Below, piece by piece: positions 12,660 to 24,800 of a stretch of 64,000 bases of DNA (position 1 is the stretch's first letter; every line of letters begins with the position of its first letter). The position numbers and the translations under genes are program-made. The stretch comes from Ilyonectria destructans (lineage: Eukaryota; Ascomycota; Sordariomycetes; Hypocreales; Nectriaceae). The notes below the pieces were generated by a model. It had not been told where the DNA came from. It did no database searches and saw only the letters and a program-made list of their open reading frames with translations. Where the stretch lies: positions 2,108,001 through 2,172,000 of the forward strand of contig JAHEWK010000002.1 of the NCBI GenBank assembly GCA_020740775.1, read 5' to 3'.

Positions 12660-13879
12660 TTACGAGTCGGACTTGGATGGCGACGTGTCGACGACTCGGA
12701 GTTCAACCCAGACAAGGGTTCCCATCTGGAGGACGTTGGGGCGTTCCACCTTGACGACCTCCAACCCTGGTGTCTTGCGAGCCGCTTCCTCGACCAGCTC
12801 CTGGATATCCCGGTTCCACCAGCATCCGTATTTCTCAAAGTGCTTGTCGGCGTTCTTGTCGAGGAGACCGTTGACGATGCCGTACCAACCCTTGCCGTGC
12901 TCAAGAAGGATAATACGACCAGAGCCAGGCTTAACGGCGGAGGCAAGGTTTCTGAGGACAGCAACCGGGTCGGAAACTGAGCAGAGCCCAAACGTTTGGA
13001 TGATGGTATCGTACTTGGCGGGGGGGAAAGGGCTCGGGGCGGCGGATGGAGGAGGGAGTGGGCGGTGGGCGTCGGAGTGGATGAGGCGGAGCTGGTCGTC
13101 GAGGAAGGAGAGCTGGCCACCGGTGTGGTCGGTCATGTTGGATGCTCGAACGATGGGCGCCGAGGAGGCCATGGGGGGTACTGTCTTGACGAGGCGCTTG
13201 CGCGCGACGTCGAGCATGTCGACCGAGATGTCCAGACCAGTGAACGATGTGATGCCCTTTGCCGCCGTCACCGTCCGGTTGTCTCCCACGCGCTGGTTCA
13301 AAGGCTCCCAATCGTAGTACTCGAGATTCCTCCCGGTTCCCATAGCCAACTCAAGCACATGGCCATTTGCCCGCTCTGCAAGTCGCTTTCGCAGCTTCGT
13401 AATTCCCATCCACCACTCAGGCATATTCAGCTCCTTGTCGAATTGTTCTGCGTTATCTCCAGTCAACGCTGGGGGTCGACCGGTCGGAGTGCTGTGTTCA
13501 CAAGGCCCGCTACAAGGACAAGCCTTGAAGGAGGCGGCGAGGGTGCCAACTATATAGAAACCGAGGGCGCCGGCCAAGAGAGCTGCGCCGGAGAGTGGGA
13601 GCCATGTTGCGCGCCATAAATCGAGGAGGGTTTCGGCCTGCGGAGGAGGGGGAGGTGGGGAGGAGGGAGGTGGTTTCCTGCAAGTCGTAGAAGTCAGTAG
13701 GTGTAGAATCAGTAATATGGACTCATATGAGCATACGGCTTGTAGGGTCTGGTGATCTTGGACATCACCTTGGTCGGCGGTGCCTTGACGGCGGCACGAG
13801 GGGCTCGCGAGATAGTGCTTGCGAGACGCCATTGGATGCGGGCGACCCTTGCAACGGGGACACGAGACGGTGCGATCAT
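12660..13879 (-). CDS. OMS1: OMS1-like mitochondrial class I methyltransferase
   Basis: 386 residues in two exons: 13879-13737 and 13677-12660, with intron 13736-13678 (GTATGC donor, CTGAC branch site, CAG acceptor). Exon 1 encodes an Arg/Ala-rich, acid-free leader (MIAPSRVPVARVARIQWRLA...) typical of a mitochondrial presequence. After a Pro-rich linker comes one membrane segment (about 74-94, LPLSGAALLAGALGFYIVG). The SAM-dependent methyltransferase domain follows: LNMPEWWMGITKLRKRL, motif I VLELAMGTGRNLEYY, post-I GLDISVDMLDVARKR, motif II near YDTIIQTFGLCSV and motif III GRIILLEHG. This order matches yeast Oms1, an inner-membrane protein found as a suppressor of oxa1 mutants; its substrate is unsettled. 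Unspliced reading would give a wrong N-terminus starting MASRKHYL. A short uORF overlaps the start codon. Confidence 0.88.
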
Positions 13880-13896
13880 CGGAGCAACCAGCTCAT
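13876..13896 (-). promoter_or_regulatory. Start-overlapping uORF of the OMS1-like gene
   Basis: A 7-codon frame (ATG at 13896, stop TGA at 13878-13876) lies immediately upstream in another frame. Its CGA-TGA end overlaps the ATG-ATC of the main frame, so the termination and start codons share two bases. This geometry is compatible with termination-coupled reinitiation, or with reduced translation of the main frame. Whether the transcript includes it depends on the unmapped transcription start. Confidence 0.4.
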
Positions 13897-14281
13897 GAGC
13901 TTCTTGAGCGTCCTCGAGAAGAATTGGCTATGCGCGCGCACGCGGCCGGCAGTCGTGGTGCTTGCGGCACTTGAAGCTTGCGGTTGCGATTTGTGTCTTG
14001 ACTGCTGCATGGAAAATGGCGATTAGCTTCTCCGATAGCGGGTCGGCTCCATCCGAGGCCGCCAGGCGCCGGGGCGGAAAAGTGGGTCGCATCATGGGAA
14101 GCTCAAGCGTGTCTTGGGGCGCATCTCGAACCGCGGCTGAGACGGCCAAAACTTGTGACTTACAACATCGGAACCTGCGCGCTGTTGGACATATTTCAGC
14201 CACCACCACCCAATACGCCTCTGTTTCACCGATAACACGTTCTGCCGGACACAGCCCCGCAGATTTGACGACGCGGCAGCC
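13880..14281. promoter_or_regulatory. Shared bidirectional promoter (OMS1-like / IMPACT-like)
   Basis: 402 bp separate two divergent start codons, so both promoters and 5' UTRs must lie here. No clear TATA box. A CACCACCACCC run occurs near 14200. Confidence 0.55.
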
Positions 14282-15838
14282 ATGGCAACACAGAATGATC
14301 TGCAAGAGTTGCTGCGGCTGCTCACGGGTCGCAAGATGTCCATGATGGTGGCCATGGCGCAAGTCAAGGCCCTGCAGGTCAAGAATCTTCGGAGGTCTGC
14401 TCTTACTCATATTGTGTCTGTCGCCCCACGCTGACACGCGTCTGAGCCCTGTAGCATCGCGCAAATTGCCGAAGCACCGCTGGCCTCGGTCGAGGAAGCC
14501 CTTGGCGGCGATGCCAAAGCAGCAAAGAGCTTGCAAACGGCCTGTAAGAGCCACGGGAAGAAATCTAACAAGCGGGCTGCTGAAGACGGCAGCTCTCCCG
14601 GCGAGGGTGCCAAGAAACCGCGATTGGAAGCGACCCGGCGCGAACTTGATTACAGCGCCATGTCCGGGGACGACCTTGAGGCGACACTCGAGTTGCCATT
14701 GACCGAGGACGAGGAGTTAATTCGTAAGACTGCGGTGGAGACGAACCGAGCACCACTGGTACTAGCGTTTGCCGTGGAGTTGCTGCGCTTCACGATGCCC
14801 GAGCAACCGCCAAGTAGTCGTCTAAGTCTTGCGCAGGCAGTGGTGAGTGCGAACTCACGATCCAAGGCTGTAAGCATTGGTATCGAGAAGCCGGGGAAAG
14901 AGGAGCCGATCTCTGAAGGCCAGCCGAGAGTCAAGGTTCTGAGTCGCCAGGTTCCGGTTCTGAAGCGTGGTGGTTACTCTTGGTCAGGCTCTTCGCAACC
15001 CACTTCGTCTACCTCGTCGGCTTCCTCGGCCACTGTCAAGACCAATCAACCAGCGCCTCACAAGTGGGCGGCGAGTCAGAAGCTGTCCTCGAGGGAATCT
15101 GTTTTCGTCGCTCATGCCATCTCCATATCTTCTCCTTCGGCTCGCGCGAATCTCGTCAAGTCATTGATGGCTGAGAAGCCGGAGCTCGAGACGGCATCGC
15201 ACAATGCCTGGGCCGTCCGGACCACGTTCGGCAACTCGCCTCTGAAACAAGAGGCATCGTTCGATGACGGGGAATCGGGCTGCGGCAACTTTATGCTTCA
15301 GCTATTGCGCGAACTCGACATCAGCAACACACTCGTCGTCCTGACGCGGTGGTACGGCGGAGTGATGCTGGGACCAGACCGCTGGCGGCTCATGCGCGAA
15401 TGCATCAATGACGCGCTGTCCGCCCAGCGGCGTACATGGAGTCTTTCTGGAGAGGCTGTCTGGGCACTCGATACTCAGGACACACGCCCCTCAACTTCGA
15501 CAGTTGGGATGCCGATCCACAGACCTGAGGCAGCACGAAACTACCTCCTGCGGTCTTTCGGGTCAGCGCCAGGGGCGGAAGGAGGAAAGAAGACGGTGGC
15601 AGCGGCGAACGAGGAGCGACTGGAGAACTTGGGCCGGTTGCTGGGCGCTCTGCGGCTGCTGTTTGCGAGTTGGGCAGGAGTTCTCACCCGCGAGGAACTG
15701 GACCGGAGGGCGTGGAACTGGTACATCACCGTCCGGCCAGACGTGCAAGCCGGAGCTGCAGGATGGGGTGCAAAAGGGACGCTCAAGCTGGAGAGGATAC
15801 TGGAACTGCGGCGTAAGGACTCTGCAAGAGAGACGTGA
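14282..15838 (+). CDS. IMPACT/YIH1-family (UPF0029) protein
   Basis: 498 residues in two exons, 14282-14394 and 14455-15838. The intron 14395-14454 has a GTCTGC donor, CTGAC branch site and TAG acceptor, and splicing joins MATQNDLQELL...KNLR to SIAQIAEAPLASVEEAL in frame. Residues of about 250-360 carry the IMPACT N-terminal/UPF0029 signature: SRESVFVAHAISISS, SHNAWAVR, ESGCGNFMLQLLRELD and VVLTRWYGGVMLGPDRW. In yeast Yih1 and mammalian IMPACT this family opposes GCN1-dependent activation of the kinase GCN2 under amino acid starvation. The N-terminal RWD domain of Yih1/IMPACT is not evident here. Instead there is a short helical start, a basic KKSNKR...KKPRLE patch and a long central segment, so this is a longer fungal variant whose role need not equal Yih1's. 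The C-terminus (about 400-498) is helical and unassigned. Confidence 0.85.
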
Positions 15839-16544
15839 CAGGTGGACTCCGGCTTCCAAATGAGAACCGTGTGGTGTTGAATACTTCCCGCTGTGCCTAT
15901 AATGCCAGTCGTATGATATCGGGCTGTGCCGCCGTGTGGCACAGGGGGGGTGGTGGCATACAGGGATTGTATGTGGCCGGGAAGTGGTGGTTGCAACGAC
16001 AAGAAATGATACTCTGGGGATTGGAAATCAGTTTCAATTCCCGTCGGGGGTAAATGTGACCTGTACGATGTTGGGCAACTTAGTGTTGTGTGGTTTTGTG
16101 CATCGCAGGGCGAGAGTTTTACGATGTTGGTCTAGGGTAATCCACAATGTACCAAAAGCAAGGAACCTGTTGTTGACGATTTAACTGCCTTATGGGGTAT
16201 TTCTGAGCTTCAATTGATTCAATTGGCACAGTTTGTACTCGACTACAGTATTGGGCGTTCCCCTATAATTAGAAGAACAATTGTCGCTCAGGGCTGTAAT
16301 GTTATGACGTTGATTCACAATCCAGAGGCCTACCTACATACCGGGCATAACTTCGATCCCATCCACAAATATTTTATCCAAAAACAAAACAAATGGGATG
16401 GAAGACGTATTCTTGCTTTAATTCATATATTTGCAAGACTTGAAATGCGTTTACCTTGCTGTAGACCGTACAAGACCCTTCGAAAACCTTTCGCTACGAA
16501 CTTAGTCTCCAATTCGAGAGGGACCCATCATATCAAGCCAATTA
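15839..16544. other. Intergenic region before tRNA-Ser
   Basis: 706 bp holding the 3' UTR of the IMPACT-like gene and the 5' flank of the tRNA. T/A-rich towards 16200-16500. No coding gene recognised. Confidence 0.5.
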
Positions 16545-16626
16545 GGCACAGTGGCAGAGTGGTCTAATGCGTATGACTAGAAATCATATCTCCTCGGAGG
16601 CGTCTGTTCGAATCAGGCCTGTGTCG
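16545..16626 (+). tRNA. tRNA-Ser (anticodon AGA)
   Basis: The 7-bp acceptor stem GGCACAG (16545-16551) pairs with CTGTGTC (16619-16625, one G-T), discriminator G at 16626. The anticodon arm TATGA/TCATA encloses CTAGAAA, giving anticodon AGA at 16579-16581 (read as IGA after modification; decodes UCU/UCC/UCA). A long variable arm (TCTCCTCGGAGGC region) marks a class II serine tRNA. The T arm is GTCTG-TTCGAAT-CAGGC with one G-T pair. No intron. CCA is not encoded, as in eukaryotes. Confidence 0.95.
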
Positions 16627-16637
16627 GCACCATTTGC

Positions 16638-16643
16638 TTTTTT
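16638..16643 (+). terminator. Pol III T-run terminator of tRNA-Ser
   Basis: Six consecutive T residues 11 bases after the tRNA 3' end, the usual RNA polymerase III stop signal. Confidence 0.8.
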
Positions 16644-17675
16644 GCCATTTATTTAAATTGGACGAGCTGGATGCTGGCCCAATTTTCTTTTTGCTGTTAC
16701 CCGGGGCAGATAGACATTGGGCAGTCACCGAGAGACACTTTGAGTTGGCTGATTTTTCGGCTTGTGCTATGCTGTTGCCATGAGGAAAGTGAGGGGAAGT
16801 GGAATGTTTACATTGCATACACATGGCAACGAGAGATATGCTCTGCAGCTGCAGGTGCGTCTAATCTTAACGACACTAAGGTGGTGCATGCAGAGCTTGA
16901 TAGATGTCATCATGTTGCATATTTTCCCTTTTTTCCTTTGTCTCTTATCAAGACAGCACAAAGACAGAGAGACAAAGACATCCTGCCCGTCAGTGCTTTA
17001 TCGATAAGCCCGGGCTCAGCTGGCGCGTCGGTCGTGGGCGAACGCGTTAGCTGTGTGGTTCAGCGCCAGCAGCCTCATTAGCGGACTCATTAGCGGGCTC
17101 GCCAGTGCCGTGTTGGTGCTTACAGCTGGTTGTTTTCAATGCGGAGCAGCCAACCAGGCCACGCCCCCCAAAAAGCACCAAAAAGCACCAAAAGCACCCA
17201 AGTAAACACAACAACATAATTTGCACAAGTCACCATCATCACAACCACCGCTTCCACCTCCACGTCGGCCAAACCTTGCGACCGCACCCACACTCCCTCT
17301 CTTGCATCTGTCGTCCCATGGCCAGCTTCTCCTGACCAGCCTTTCTCTGCCGGCTGCCCCCAGTCCCGATTCCCTCCCTCACTTAGCCTTTAGGCTTCTC
17401 CCGCCCGCCGCGCTTCCAAACCTCGAATTTCAACAACCCCGCCCTCGTCTTCGAGGTCCCCTTGCTGACCGATCCCACATCACCCCCACCTTCATCGACG
17501 ACGATAAAGGGAGCGGCGACGACGACGACTGACGGCGAAGATACGTTGGCAATCGTGACATCTTGACGACGGCGACTCCGGCGGTACGACGCCGTGTTCA
17601 ACCCATCTCGCGTATCATTGAAATCGCCCTTTTCGGCTTCCATCCCGCTTTGATCCCCCCCACACACATCCAGCC
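16644..17675. promoter_or_regulatory. CDK1 upstream region and 5' leader
   Basis: About 1 kb between the tRNA and the CDK1 start. It contains an ACGCGT hexamer (MCB-like) at 17042-17047, a direct duplication of CTCATTAGCGG at 17074-17096, an AAAAAGCACC repeat, and a C-rich stretch from 17220 that is probably core promoter plus leader. A six-codon ATG frame at 17318-17335 would be a uORF if transcribed. Function of these motifs is inferred only. Confidence 0.4.
17170..17198. repeat. AAAAAGCACC tandem repeat
   Basis: Three near-perfect 10-bp units upstream of CDK1, the third lacking one A. Confidence 0.75.
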
Positions 17676-18848
17676 ATGGAGAACTATCAGAAGTTGGAAA
17701 AGATTGGCGAAGGTGCGTTGTGTCTGCGTGCTGTTTGCTGCACATTGCCCTGCCTCGGTGCATTACTCGCTGTCGATGTAGCCCTTCGTGTCCCCCGAGA
17801 AACTTCACCGCTGCGTGACCAATGCTGATCCTTTCGTTGCTCTATAGGCACCTACGGTGTCGTTTACAAGGCCCGAGATCTCGCCAACAGCGGCCGCATT
17901 GTTGCCTTGAAGAAGATTCGTCTCGAGGCCGAGGACGAGGGTGTTCCCAGTACCGCCATTCGCGAAATCTCCCTCCTCAAGGAGATGCGAGATCCCAATA
18001 TCGTCACCCTGTTCAACATTGTCCACGCCGACGGCCACAAGCTGTACCTTGTCTTCGAGTTCCTCGACCTCGATCTCAAGAAGTACATGGAGGCGCTTCC
18101 CGTTAGCGATGGTGGTCGTGGCAAGGCTTTGCCCGAGGGCTCGTCTCCCCACCTGCAGCACCTTGGTCTCGGAGATATGGTCGTTCGAAAGTTCATGATG
18201 CAGCTCTGCGATGGAGTCAAGTACTGCCACTCCCACCGAATTCTCCACCGCGATCTGAAGCCCCAGAACCTGCTCATCGATAAGGAGGGCAACCTCAAGC
18301 TGGCCGATTTTGGACTTGCTCGCGCCTTTGGTGTGCCGCTGCGCACCTACACCCACGAGGTCGTCACGCTGTGGTACCGAGCCCCCGAGATTCTGCTCGG
18401 TGGAAGACAGTACTCAACTGGTGTTGATATGTGGTCGGTGGGCTGCATCTTCGCCGAGATGTGCACTCGCAAGCCTCTCTTCCCCGGTGACTCGGAGATT
18501 GACGAGATCTTCAAGATTTTCCGGTGAGTAAACATTACCCAAAAATACACCCTCAAACAGTGGCTAACAGATGCACCTAGCATTCTGGGAACGCCTTCAG
18601 AAGACCTGTGGCCTGGTGTCACGTCGTATCCCGACTTCAAGTCATCTTTCCCCAAGTGGCTGCGTGATATGAACGCTGTGCTTTGCCACAGCCTTGACGA
18701 CCAAGGCCTTGACCTCCTGGAGATGATGCTTGTCTACGACCCCGCCGGACGTATATCGGCGAAACAAGCGTGCAATCACCCTTACTTCGAGGACTACCTG
18801 GCCGAGCAACAGGCGGCAACTGGCCGTGCAAATGGATACTACCACTAG
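17676..18848 (+). CDS. cdc2: Cyclin-dependent kinase 1 (cdc2/CDC28/NimX orthologue)
   Basis: Master cell-cycle Ser/Thr kinase, 326 residues from three exons: 17676-17712, 17848-18523 and 18581-18848. Introns are 17713-17847 (GTGCGT donor) and 18524-18580 (GTGAGT donor, TAG acceptor). Features in order: Gly-rich loop [11 protein letters not shown] with the inhibitory Thr/Tyr pair across the first splice, VALKKI with the catalytic Lys, the diagnostic PSTAIRE helix of cyclin B-type CDKs, HRDLKPQN catalytic loop, DFGLARAFG, activation segment [16 protein letters not shown] with the CAK-target Thr, and a C-lobe ending in NGYYH. Relative to yeast and animal CDK1 there is an insertion of about 20 residues after KKYMEALP ([15 protein letters not shown]). 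From memory, filamentous fungal orthologues such as NimX share it, so it is a lineage trait. The start gives the canonical [13 protein letters not shown]. Confidence 0.97.
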
Positions 18849-21800
18849 AAGGGGTACCCTGGTCCATTCCCGGCTGTGCAATGAATATCTCTCAATCAGC
18901 AGGTGAATTGGTGGCAGATAGTATCCTTGCATCCCCTTTCTAGGATACAAGGGAATCTCCGGATCTTGGCCAGGAGAAGGAGATTCTGTGATTGATATCA
19001 ACATGGCAACGAAAATACCAAGACAGACAAACAGACATGCGCGACAGCGTTACAGTACAGGGCCTACCCGGGAGCTCGCTCTGCTACTTTTGCTTTACTC
19101 ATTTTTTGTACGCCTTTTACACACCCTCTTCCATCAACACCGCCTGCGCTACTCGTCAATTTGGCCAGAGAAGCCGAGGCTGGTCCGTGGATTGACGACT
19201 CATCCTCAGGATTGGGATGGCGTCGTGGAGGTGCAGGCAAGGAAAACAACGCCAACGAGGCAGACTGGACAGAGGCTTAGGCAGATGAGGGCGAGGAGGA
19301 TGAGGCAAAGCTAGCATGGTTTTTTTTTGGGATCATGGCATTTTCTTTTCTTTGGTTGAGTGTACAGAGTAGACGGGGCACAGAATGGTCTGGTTCCCAA
19401 TAAGGCAGGGTAGGCTAATCAATGACTCGAAACCAACCGCGATGATGATGAAGCGAACCAACAAGTCAATGACTTTGTTGGTCAGATCGCCTAAGACTTG
19501 TCCTGGTCGAGATGAGTGATGACCAACAGTTCACAATTAAGAGCATCTTGGATGGGCCAACAACGGCCGCATATGACAAGCTGCGGACTTCACTGCCTGT
19601 CTACCACACTGCTGGGACATGAGGCTGAGGGACTGGAGCCAAAGAGTCGGGTCCTTTTGCATAGCCACGGCCGCGTTGAACGGCCCTGATCCTTCGTTGA
19701 TTTGTCGTAGCCAGTCAGAATCGCCCACGGCGGTTTGGGCAACCCTCATCTCGGAACGACTTTTACGTTAGGCTCAACCCCAAGCGAATTCACAGGTAAG
19801 CAAGATTAAGGCCGCTTGAACAGGTGCCTGAAGAACACGTCTACCTATACTTAGACCGTTACCGCCAGGATGCGAAGCGCCCAACGACCGATGCGGCTGG
19901 CCCTGGGAGCGGTAGTGGTAAGCGCCCGTAGTACGGTCCCCGCGGGTTTCGTGCCCTTAATTACTTCGTACTGCTTCACTGTAATTACATGTAACTTAAC
20001 CAGTGTTCTATTCTGGTTCTACGGGGCACGCAGGCGCCTGCGTCGGAGATTGGATGCTGAAACGCGGGCGCTTGGGGTGGGTGTTTGTTGACTTACGCGC
20101 TGGGATGGGGGATGGTAGTAAGCAATCCGGGCTGTGGGCGTTTCAGCTTTGTCGGAGAAAAACCATACCGAACCTGGGGGATTCAGATGCAGGTGTCAGT
20201 CGGGCGGAGGCGTTGGATGCGTTTGAGAGTTGATAGTGGATTGAAGGATTGAAGCATGGTTGATTTGGGTTGGCATGGAAGACCTGGGAGGCAGCCCAGC
20301 AAGCATGAAGCCTAAGCGCCCGTCACCAAAAATACACACAGGCGGATTTCGACGGTTCTCCTTTGCGAAAAGCTGCCCGTCGTCCGTGAGATGCATCTCC
20401 GAAGAGACGAACCCCGACACTGCTGAAATGCACGCTTGAAGCACCGGAGCTACTGCACGCTTCCCAAGATTCAAGGTACGCTCCGTCGGGGCGGCGGTGC
20501 AGCATCATTAGCATGTCGCCAGACGATCCCTCTCGGCGTGTCCCGAGAGCCGCGGCCGTCGGGTGGGGCCTGTTTTCCGGTGGAGAAGGTGGCCGGAGGC
20601 AGCCGGCGAGCGGACGGGCCGACCGAGAGGGAGAAGAAGGATCGACTTCCGACGTGCAGGTGCAGCTTGGAACCGAGGGATTGCAATGAACTGACGATGG
20701 ATGATGAATTACGGGTAATGGACAATGGGGTTTTCCATTGGGGGTATTTCCGGGTGGCTGGGATTAGAACGTCAGTCAGCACTTAATCCAATGCGTTGTT
20801 CAGTAGCGATACGAGGTGATGGTTCGTATCGTAGCGATACGGCGTACTATCGAGTCACACAAGATCTAGTGGCACCGGTATCGCAAGGAACAATCGAGCA
20901 ACAAGACTCATCTCAACAACCAGTCCGTGAATTCAACACGTGTGGAGTCGTTGCTTCAATTTCCCCGCACGAGCTCAAGCACGAGCTCTAGCACCATCGT
21001 GACCGAGAAGGTCATGAGGGCCATTCGCGATAATGGATCCCACGATGGGTCCCCTCCAGCGCTACCCCTCAATCCTAAACCCCCTCCCACTAAATGATCG
21101 TTACAGAGCCAACAAGGGCATCATCCCCGCAGTCGCTTGCCAACTGACTGGGGCATTCTGGACGCTGCGACGGTGTGGCTGGTGATGTTGGTCATGATGG
21201 CCGCCATGGAGGACACGCATACAGACGGTAGTCACAACACACTGACAGGCAGCCTAGAGGTTGGTCACTTGACCTAGTACTCCCATGTCGGGTGCACTGC
21301 AGCTGTGGAGATCTGCACCAGGGACGAGATAGGGGCCCTCGGGAGGGAGCTGGCCCACAGCATTAGAGTAACTGGCCGGCAGCTCTACCGACCGTATTCA
21401 CAGCCTTATCGACTAATTCTTATTCGATTAGCTCCATTGCCCAGGGGTCCTGGACAAGCTGGCCTCGTCTGGTCTTTGGCGAATGGCGAAGTCGCAGGGG
21501 CTGGCAACTCACGGGCCATGAAACACGACACGCTCTGGCATTAACGACGGGAGGACAGATGGCACTGGAGAGTAGCAGTGCATTGCAGCATACGCATGCC
21601 GGCGTAGTGGCGGTGACTCTTCGATATCCTCGTCAACTAACTTAAAACTCAGTTGCAGCTGCGCCGTCGCGGCGGTGCTGCCCCCGGACCCGAGGATGCG
21701 TAATTCGTCTTCAAACGCCGTTATGGCATGACGATGTTGGTGGTATTTTCGTACTACCCGGAGCATCGGCCACTTTTCCTGCGACCTGGACTCGTCCTCA

Positions 21801-24800
21801 TGTCGTCATAGTCCGCGTGGCTGCCTCGCCACTAGCCACATTTCGGTGGGGCGCGCGCATGAGCCACAGCCTGTCTGCGTAACAGCGACCGAGGCACGGA
21901 GCCTGAGCGCCGCCGACACCGATCTTCCCTGGATCCCATGTCGGCTCCATCGGGTAGTGGGCGTGCGGGTGTCCTTGCGGTGCGCTTTGCCTCTGCCTTG
22001 ATTTGCGCCCTGTGATTTTTTGACTTTTTCCGAGTGACAGATCCAGCCAAAACAAGCTGCGGCTGTCAGGGATAGGCTGCCCCTGGTATTTGCCCCTACC
22101 CACCTGCCGCGTGGTCGTGCCGGGCTGAGTGGCACTCGCCAATCACGGCGCGTTGATGGCCGTATTGATGGCGGGCCGGGAGGTGGGAGGACGAATCTGG
22201 GGTGGAAGGCGACCTACGACGCACTTGGGATGGACGGGAATACGAAGGCTGCAAGGTTTTCTTTGCGTTGGTTTGCTTGTTTGCCTCAACAGGCCTCAGG
22301 GGTTAGGGGCTGGCAGGCGGAGAACCACGGTGGGTTTTGCGCCTTGAATTGGTGGTTAGGTGGAGGGTGGAAGGATACCTATTGGAGATGGCATCGGTCG
22401 TTGATCGTCGACAAGCCTAGTTTGGGGCATGAAATGCGAGGCCTGGGCTGGGGGCGGTGAAGCGAGCGAAGTGGGATGCACCAAGGCGAAAGTCCCAAGC
22501 GATGAGAGCCAGTCAGATAGAGGCCTTCTTTGTTTTCACGAAGGACCGGGACAAGGCGTGCATCAAGGCAATAAACTACCCTTTAGGCCGATTCCAAAAG
22601 ACGGAATCAGCCAGTCGCATTCACATCTAAAATCATGGTCGACACAGAAGCCGAACGAGCCCCGTCCTCGATGAAGCTATTAGGTATTGTGGCTGCGACG
22701 GACACGGCGACACCTGCACGGGGCACCGAGGTTTCAAGGCGTCTGGACTGTCTTTGGGGAGACCAAAGCGGGCCGGGTTGATGGATGGGTGGAGGATGGG
22801 CGGACGGATATCCACGCTACTGGAAAGGCACCCAATGCCAAATGCTAAAGCCTTCTTGACATGTCCCGCTATTGGATGAGGGGATGGACACTGGGGACTG
22901 ACCGACAAACCGACCTCGTTGGGTTGGTATGCTGTAGCCAGCCCTTTTGTTAGCTATTGGCGAAATCACAATGTTCGATGACCCTAGGATTCGAGGCCCA
23001 AGGGTTTCAAGGTTTGTTTCCCTGGACGAGACGCTTTGCCAAGCAGGAGAATGTCCCCTTCCCCTCCCCCTCTTCCCGACCATCTCGAATCCATCAGCTA
23101 GCATTCCAGTGTCAATCCACAGCTAAAGTGCCCCAACACACCCCTTTGACACACCCCGTCTCTAGCCAGCCTGCCCTCCCACCCAATGCCGGCCCCCCCT
23201 CATTCCTCAAACGGGCTGCTCCCGAAGTGCGAGTGGCGCTCTCCGACGGGCTGGACACAGAGTCTTGGAGCGGGCGGTGGGTGTCGTGCAGGGGAAGGGG
23301 GTGGAAGGCCCTGCTTGCTTCTTCCCCGGGAGAGGGTGGGAAGGGTACGTACAGGTTCTGAAGCGATGCCTGAAAGGGGTGAGCGAGACGATTGGGGTTG
23401 TGTTTGATCGTCGTGTTCGGATGGTGGTCAGGGAAAAAACCTGCTATTGAATGAACGTGGGTGTGTCGGATGGGAGGCGAGCGGTGAGAAGGGCGTTGCC
23501 GACGGTGGGCCAGACATGGTCATGATGCAACGTATTGAGTGTTGAATTCCATCGACTGGCGAGGGATGCTACGATGTTACGATACCGTGAATGCTGAAGC
23601 TAAGCTAGGTGGTGCACCATTCGCTCTGCGACGAAGTAACAATCAATTACTCAACAAACACAATGCAGAGCACCCCGATCGCCGTACCCCAGTCCTCAAA
23701 AGACTAGACGAGACCAGATGAGACGAGGCGAGTCCAGGCCATAGCAACATCAAACACCAGACATCCGGATACGTGAAAGCTCGCTGCATCTCGCTGACGG
23801 GCTTGGCTCTACTGGCTGGGGGGCCATTGATTTCGGATGAATGACCTGCAGCATCGCCGGGGGGCCAGGGATCGCGATTGATAGATCACCAATCGACGCC
23901 TCAGGACAGGGCCGTCGCTCGTTAGCGGCCCCCCCTTCGCACCTTGACCCCGGCCGTGGACCCTGGCCCATCAAGCCTCCTCCTCCCGGACGAGTCCCAG
24001 CCCAATCCCAATCCATCCGAGTCGATCGATAGTCAACTGTGTTACCAGCTTGGCAAGGTAAACTCCATCTAAGCAGCGTAGGGTTTGATCTCGCCCAAGC
24101 ATTTGGGTTTCTCCCAACGCGGTGGGACTCGCTCTCGACGAACCGCCCGGCAGCCAACGACTCCGTGTTGGGCCGCTGGAATGTGACCGGGAGACTCGCC
24201 GCGTCAGTTTCGTCCGGTGCTTTCCAGCAGCCTGATACAGTTTCGGATATCCGTTCGGTCCCGGGGAAAGCTCGAGGGCTACCGCCACAAAGACTCGAGC
24301 TTCGGAAGCTGGGTGCGGGCCGGTGGCTGCGATACGCTGGGAGCCGGCCCGGCGTTGAAATGGAGCCTGGACGCGGCGGGCTTTTCGGGCTTGGGCAGCT
24401 GGCGACGGGCTGGCTGAGATCCGGGGATCGAGATGAATGTAATTAATTGATTGGGAGCGGCGGAACCTACGAATCGGGAGGCGTCAGCTAGCTGTTTGCC
24501 CGAACCTGTGGACGGGTCCTGAATCATCATCGCTGATGACAGTGTCATTTGATGACAGCGCAGTGGATGCGTGTAGATTGGCAATGGATAGCAGAGTGGG
24601 AATCACAATTTGATGGCGCCGTGTTGTCTTTGCTGGTGCTCGCTTTACGACGATGCAATGTAACCAAAAAGCAACGCCCTCTAGACTTGCTGGGTCTGGG
24701 CAGTCGGAACAATCAGCGGGCGATTTAGTCTCAGGCACAACGGTGACGGCGAACCCAAACGTGCGTCACATCGTCGCCAAGGTTCCGGTGAACGACTTTA

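Noticed and set aside
18524..18580. Premature stop in CDK1 at 18525-18527
   Set aside because: It lies in an intron with a GTGAGT donor and TAG acceptor; splicing restores [10 protein letters not shown].
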